From an uncultured Rhizobiaceae group bacterium (lineage in GTDB: Bacteria; Pseudomonadota; Alphaproteobacteria; Rhizobiales; Rhizobiaceae): a DNA stretch of 64,000 nt. The stretch spans positions 33,715-97,714 of the forward strand of contig CALGMR010000016.1 of assembly GCA_937958815.1 (NCBI GenBank), given 5' to 3'. How positions within the stretch are numbered: position 1 is the stretch's first letter; each line of letters starts with the position of its first letter. The translations under genes were made by a program, and so were the position numbers. Of this stretch, positions 60,267-64,000 are shown piece after piece. Under the pieces are notes generated by a model. That model was not told where the DNA came from. It did not search any database and saw only the letters and a program-made list of their open reading frames with translations.

Positions 60267-62737
60267 AATCTCACGCTCAAGCAGTCGTCATCGGTGGCGG
60301 CGTTGTCGGTTGTTCCGTTTTGTATCATCTGACCAAAGCAGGCTGGAAAGATGTTGTATTATTGGAGCGCGATCAGCTGACATGCGGCTCCACATGGCAC
60401 GCCGCTGGCGGGTTTCATGCTCTAAACGGCGATCCCAATGTGGCGAAACTTCAAGATTATACAGTCAAACTCTATCAGGAATTGGAAGCCATTTCTGGCG
60501 AAACCTGCGGACTGCATCTGACGGGCGGTTTGGCCCTTGCCGATACGCCTGAACGTTTAGAATGGCTGAAAATGAGCCACGCTCGCGGGAAATATCTTGG
60601 TATGGAAACAGAGATGGTTTCCATGAAAGAAGCGAAAGAGATCTTCCCCCTGATGGAAGAAAAATACTTTGTCGGTGCCATGTGGGATCCTATTGAAGGG
60701 CACCTTGACCCCTATGGCACCACAAATGCTTACGCCAAATCGGCTAAAATTGGCGGCGCAGAAATTGAGCTTCAGTGCAAGGTTGAAGAACTGAACTGGG
60801 ATGAGGCCAAATCCGTTTGGAACATCGTGACCAACAAAGGCACAATGACAGCAGACCACGTTGTCAATGCCGGTGGCTTATGGGCGCGTGAAGTGGGCCG
60901 CATGGTTGGCGTGGAGCTTCCCGTCTTGGCTATGGAACATCACTACCTGCTGACAGAAGGCATTCCAGAAGTTGCACAGGCCAATAAAGACACGGGCAAA
61001 GAAGTGGTTCATGTCATCGACTTCGAAGCCGAGGTTTACACCAGACAGGAACGCGACGGGATGTTGTTGGGCACCTATGAGCGTGCAGCAACACCTTGGT
61101 CTCCCAAAGACACCCCTTGGGACTTTGCGCAAGAACTGTTGGAACCTAATCTTGATCGCATCGCACCTTCGCTGGAACTGGCGTTCAAGCACTTTCCCTG
61201 TTTTGAAAAAGCCGGCATTCGCCGTGTGGTGAACGGGCCATTCACTTTTGCACCAGATGGAAACCCATTGGTTGGCCCAGTAAAAGGCATTCCAAACTAC
61301 TGGTCCGCATGTGCCGTTATGGCAGGCTTTTCACAAGGTGGGGGCGTGGGTCTTGTTCTGTCCGAATGGATGGTCAACGGCGACCCGGGGCATGATATCT
61401 GGGGCATGGATGTCTCCCGATTTGGGCCGCATATCACGCGCGACTACACCAATGCAAAAGTGCGCGAAAACTATTCGCGTCGCTTCCGCATCCGTTTCCC
61501 CAACGAAGAATTGCCCGCAGCACGGCCGCACCAGACCACCCCTCTTTACGATGTACATCTGGCAAATGGTGCAGTTATGGGAGACTCATGGGGGCTGGAA
61601 ACACCACTTTGGTATGCGCCCGAGGGCGTGACACCTGAAGACATATTCTCGTTCCATCGCTCCAACGACTTTGAGCATGTGAAGGCAGAGGTGAAAAACT
61701 GCCGCACCAATGTGGGGCTTACCGAGATTTCCAACTTCGCAAAATATGAAATCACAGGTTCGGGCGCGCGCGAGTGGTTGTCCGAAGTCATGACGAACTT
61801 TATTCCGAAAATCGGTCGTCTGGCCCTCACATCAATGGTCAATGAAAACGGCAAGATTATCGGTGACTTCACCATCGCGGGTGCAGGCATCGATGTCTCC
61901 GGCCCCAACAAAGGCCACGAGCGGTTTCAAATGTGGGGTTCATCCCAGGCGCAAATTTATCATATGCGCTGGTTTGAAAAGCACTTGCCGTCAGATGGTT
62001 CTGTTCACATCCGCAACATCGACCTGGGCCTGACGGGCTTGTCTATCGCCGGGCCAAACGCGCAAAAAGTCCTAGCAAAACTGACAGACGAAGGTGTGTC
62101 CAACGAAGCCTTCAAATTTATGGACTACCGTGAACAGCCGATTGCATCGGTTCCAGCGATGATCAACCGCATTTCCTACACTGGTGATCTCGGTTACGAA
62201 ATCTGGGTAAAGCCCGAATTTCTGCGCCGCCTCTACACGGGCATTATGGATGCAGGGGCCGAATTTGACATCAAACCATTTGGCATGCGCGCGTTGTTGA
62301 ATATGCGTTTGGAAAAACACTTCGGCACATGGTTCCGTGAGTTCCGCCCGATCTACACACCGTTTGAAGCGGGGTTGGATCGGTTTGTTTCGAAAAAGAA
62401 AAACACCTTCATCGGCCGCGAGGGTGTATTTGCCCATAAGGACAATCCACCTCTCACCCGTATTTGCCTGAATGTGACAGGTGCAACCGACGCCGACTGC
62501 ATTGGAGATGAGCCAATCCTGCTGGGCGATGAGGTGATTGGTTGGATCACGTCTGGCGGCTACGGCCATTTTGTCGAGCAATCTCTAGCTACAGGTTATA
62601 TTCCCACTGAACATTTGGACGCCGCTAAGGCTCAAGGCTTGAAAGTAGAGATTATCGGTGAAATGTGTGAGGCCTCAATACAAGACGAGCCGCCATTCGA
62701 CCCTGAAGGGAAACGCATGCGCGGTGACTTTTCATAA
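60263..62737 (+). CDS. FAD-dependent dimethylglycine/sarcosine dehydrogenase-type protein with GcvT domain
   Basis: An 824-residue oxidoreductase. Residues 1-about 370 are a DAO-type FAD domain with GGGVVG (11-16) and WHAAG, where His46 is the residue carrying covalent FAD in dimethylglycine and sarcosine dehydrogenases. An FAO_M bridging domain follows, then a GcvT aminomethyltransferase domain (about 420-810) that binds tetrahydrofolate. Such enzymes demethylate N-methyl groups oxidatively and load the carbon onto tetrahydrofolate. The start is fixed by the ATGA overlap with the MDR gene and by TGGAGG upstream. With the MttB homologue it suggests stepwise demethylation of a methylated amine; the substrate is unproven. 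Confidence 0.9.
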   Translation: MKSHAQAVVIGGGVVGCSVLYHLTKAGWKDVVLLERDQLTCGSTWHAAGGFHALNGDPNVAKLQDYTVKLYQELEAISGETCGLHLTGGLALADTPERLEWLKMSHARGKYLGMETEMVSMKEAKEIFPLMEEKYFVGAMWDPIEGHLDPYGTTNAYAKSAKIGGAEIELQCKVEELNWDEAKSVWNIVTNKGTMTADHVVNAGGLWAREVGRMVGVELPVLAMEHHYLLTEGIPEVAQANKDTGKEVVHVIDFEAEVYTRQERDGMLLGTYERAATPWSPKDTPWDFAQELLEPNLDRIAPSLELAFKHFPCFEKAGIRRVVNGPFTFAPDGNPLVGPVKGIPNYWSACAVMAGFSQGGGVGLVLSEWMVNGDPGHDIWGMDVSRFGPHITRDYTNAKVRENYSRRFRIRFPNEELPAARPHQTTPLYDVHLANGAVMGDSWGLETPLWYAPEGVTPEDIFSFHRSNDFEHVKAEVKNCRTNVGLTEISNFAKYEITGSGAREWLSEVMTNFIPKIGRLALTSMVNENGKIIGDFTIAGAGIDVSGPNKGHERFQMWGSSQAQIYHMRWFEKHLPSDGSVHIRNIDLGLTGLSIAGPNAQKVLAKLTDEGVSNEAFKFMDYREQPIASVPAMINRISYTGDLGYEIWVKPEFLRRLYTGIMDAGAEFDIKPFGMRALLNMRLEKHFGTWFREFRPIYTPFEAGLDRFVSKKKNTFIGREGVFAHKDNPPLTRICLNVTGATDADCIGDEPILLGDEVIGWITSGGYGHFVEQSLATGYIPTEHLDAAKAQGLKVEIIGEMCEASIQDEPPFDPEGKRMRGDFS

Positions 62738-62763
62738 GTCCCAAACGTCTCACTGAAATAGTC

Positions 62764-62802
62764 GTTTTGGGCGCGTGTTTTCAATGCGCCCAAAACTGTT
62801 TC
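62764..62802 (+). terminator. Hairpin terminator after the methylamine-type operon
   Basis: Perfect 11-bp stem GTTTTGGGCGC (62764-62774) with GCGCCCAAAAC (62786-62796), loop of 11, followed by TGTTTC. The T-run is weak, but position (27 bases after the stop) and stem strength fit a terminator. Confidence 0.6.
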
Positions 62803-62893
62803 AAAACCGACTTGCCTTCCTGTCGCGTAGTGCTAAGTAATTCGTCTTCATGCGTATTTGGGTTGGGTCACAACCTCAAAATCAAGGTTCATA

Positions 62894-63472
62894 GTGTCGT
62901 TTCCGAACAACAAATTTTCCGATGAAATTCGTTTCTTCAAAAAATGGATCAAAAGCCCAAAATCCACGGGGTCCATCGTGCCAACTGGGCCAGCATTGGC
63001 CAAAAGCATGGCCAGTTACGTGGACATAAATTCATCTGCCCCCGTTTTAGAACTTGGGCCAGGAACAGGCACAATTACTGAGGCCATTCTCGACACAGGT
63101 CTGCCACCCGAAAAATTGACGGCTTTGGAATATTCAAGCGAGTTTGTGACGTCTTTGAAAAAGCAGTTTCCTAAGATCAATCTCATCCAAGGCGATGCTT
63201 TCGATCTGGAAACTGTTTTGCCACTGGCAACGACCGAGAAATTCGGGGTGGTTATTTCCGCACTCCCCCTGTTGAATTTTGAGGTAGAGCAACGAGAACA
63301 ACTCATCGGCAAAATGTTGGACCGCATGGAACTAAACGCCCCATTCGTCCAATTCTCCTACGGCGCAGTCTCCCCGCTTCCTAAGAACGATGCGTTGTAT
63401 TCCACAAAGGCCGACGACTGGATCGTAAAAAACATCCCCCCCGCCCGAGTATGGGTCTACCGTCGCGCTTAG
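62894..63472 (+). CDS. pmtA: SAM-dependent methyltransferase, PmtA-like phospholipid N-methyltransferase
   Basis: A 192-residue class I methyltransferase resembling rhizobial PmtA, which methylates phosphatidylethanolamine to phosphatidylcholine. The N-terminal FSDEIRFFKKWIKSPKSTGSIVPTGPALAKSMA is characteristic of the group; the SAM motif is VLELGPGTGTITEAI, followed by ALEYSSEFV. GTG 62894 is chosen because AAGG lies six bases upstream and the protein begins like its relatives; a TTG at 62858 would add 12 residues. A related lipid or rRNA methyltransferase cannot be ruled out. It stands alone after the operon terminator. Confidence 0.75.
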   Translation: MSFPNNKFSDEIRFFKKWIKSPKSTGSIVPTGPALAKSMASYVDINSSAPVLELGPGTGTITEAILDTGLPPEKLTALEYSSEFVTSLKKQFPKINLIQGDAFDLETVLPLATTEKFGVVISALPLLNFEVEQREQLIGKMLDRMELNAPFVQFSYGAVSPLPKNDALYSTKADDWIVKNIPPARVWVYRRA

Positions 63473-63572
63473 GGGTATTCTCGATTGGCGGCTATGCGGA
63501 CATTGCGGACATATCCAGCGATGCCGAAATGACCGCTTTTCAGAAAACATCTGATGCCGTATTGCTTCATAT

Positions 63573-64000
63573 ATGGCAAACCGTGATGATTTTAGAGCGC
63601 CCGTAATAAGAACAATTGCGCAACGTGCGGGTTACCGTTGTTCAAACCAGATCTGTTTGCGCCCCACCATAGGACCAGATGGCGCTGACGATAGCGCCAG
63701 CATTGGAGTTGCCGCGCACATTACTGCCGCTGCCGAGGGCGGGCCGAGGTATGATCAAACTTTAACCCCCGACGAACGAGCAGCTGCCGAAAATGGTATT
63801 TGGCTCTGTCAAACCTGTAGCAGGTTAGTGGACGTGGATGTCACTAGTCATTCCATTGATCAACTTAGAGAGTGGAAAACGTTGGCTGAGATGCGGGCGT
63901 ATCTGGGCATTCGCGGCTTTGCAATTGTAGTGTCTAGGAGTTTTCAAAAACTCGAAGAAAAAATGCCAAGCCTTGTAACGGAAATGCGTAACGATATTTG
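63573..64000 (+). CDS. HNH-nuclease-domain protein, 5' part, cut by the window edge
   Basis: An open frame from ATG 63573 to the window end (142 codons seen, no stop). It begins RAGYRCSNQICLRPT, followed by IGVAAHITAAAEGGPRYD, LTPDERAAAENGIWLCQTC and then REWKTLAE. This is the N-terminal HNH-endonuclease module that commonly precedes an ATPase, NACHT or other large domain in anti-phage genes: two Cys pairs for zinc and the AHI histidine. The usual His of the closing motif is Ser here (CQTCSRLVD). After about residue 115 a different region starts (GIRGFAIVVSRSFQKLEE), whose nature lies outside the window. Confidence 0.65.
   Translation, partial: MANRDDFRAPVIRTIAQRAGYRCSNQICLRPTIGPDGADDSASIGVAAHITAAAEGGPRYDQTLTPDERAAAENGIWLCQTCSRLVDVDVTSHSIDQLREWKTLAEMRAYLGIRGFAIVVSRSFQKLEEKMPSLVTEMRNDI

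Overview
The window reads as a chromosomal segment of an alphaproteobacterium, most likely a marine or soil member of the Hyphomicrobiales/Rhodobacterales side of the class. Reasons are the moderate base composition by eye, CobN/CobW/CobO-type vitamin B12 genes, a malonyl-CoA synthetase, taurine and omega-amino-acid transaminases, a non-pyrrolysine MttB homologue beside a GcvT-fused dehydrogenase, a NAD-type formate dehydrogenase, and a rhizobial-type PmtA lipid methyltransferase. The exact genus cannot be fixed from the sequence. I saw no rRNA, tRNA, insertion sequence, prophage or CRISPR array.

Layout. 0-9.5 kb: small secreted or membrane hypotheticals, malonyl-CoA synthetase (matB), a cytochrome P450, taurine-pyruvate aminotransferase, an L,D-transpeptidase, an M20 amidohydrolase and a DUF922 putative metalloprotease. 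9.6-16.1 kb: a peptide/nickel-family ABC importer (binding protein, two permeases, one double-ATPase) ending in an arylformamidase-like hydrolase, with one oppositely oriented orphan gene inside. 16.1-42.2 kb: a very large cobalamin locus. It consists of cobA-cobB-cobC-cobD(cbiB) leftward, cbiD-cobK-P450 rightward, an HD-GYP and a DoxX gene, then a leftward run. That run starts at a B12 riboswitch and goes hupE, cobU, cobW, cobN, cobO, two TerB genes, a His-rich membrane peptide, cbiX, cobH, a membrane protein, cobL, cobI, cbiG-cobJ, cobM. cobQ lies just upstream. 42.2-46.0 kb: a valine-type catabolic operon (transaminase, acyl-CoA dehydrogenase, 3-hydroxyisobutyrate dehydrogenase). 46.0-51.4 kb: a Nudix-DUF3253 fusion, a remarkable seven-repeat secreted Cys protein, a DJ-1/PfpI protein, a DUF1272 zinc protein, a GlxA-type regulator and an SRPBCC protein. 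51.4-62.8 kb: one-carbon and methylamine-type metabolism (two-gene formate dehydrogenase, Fe-alcohol dehydrogenase, MttB homologue, MDR oxidoreductase, DMGDH/GcvT-type oxidoreductase). 62.8-64.0 kb: pmtA and the 5' part of an HNH-nuclease gene of the kind found in defence genes, cut by the window edge.

How the genes work together. The B12 locus encodes nearly the whole corrin ring pathway, but as a mixture. CbiX, CbiG and CbiD belong to the early-cobalt, oxygen-independent route. CobN and CobW belong to the late-cobalt, oxygen-dependent route. CobG, CobZ and CobF are not seen. A P450 is translationally coupled to cobK, and two unexplained membrane proteins plus two TerB proteins sit in the riboswitch operon. 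Several products carry His-rich metal-binding stretches (CbiX tail, CobW loop, the small membrane peptide, HupE), suggesting a dedicated cobalt-handling chain. The MttB/GcvT/formate dehydrogenase block would use corrinoid or tetrahydrofolate one-carbon chemistry, so it is a plausible consumer of the cofactor.
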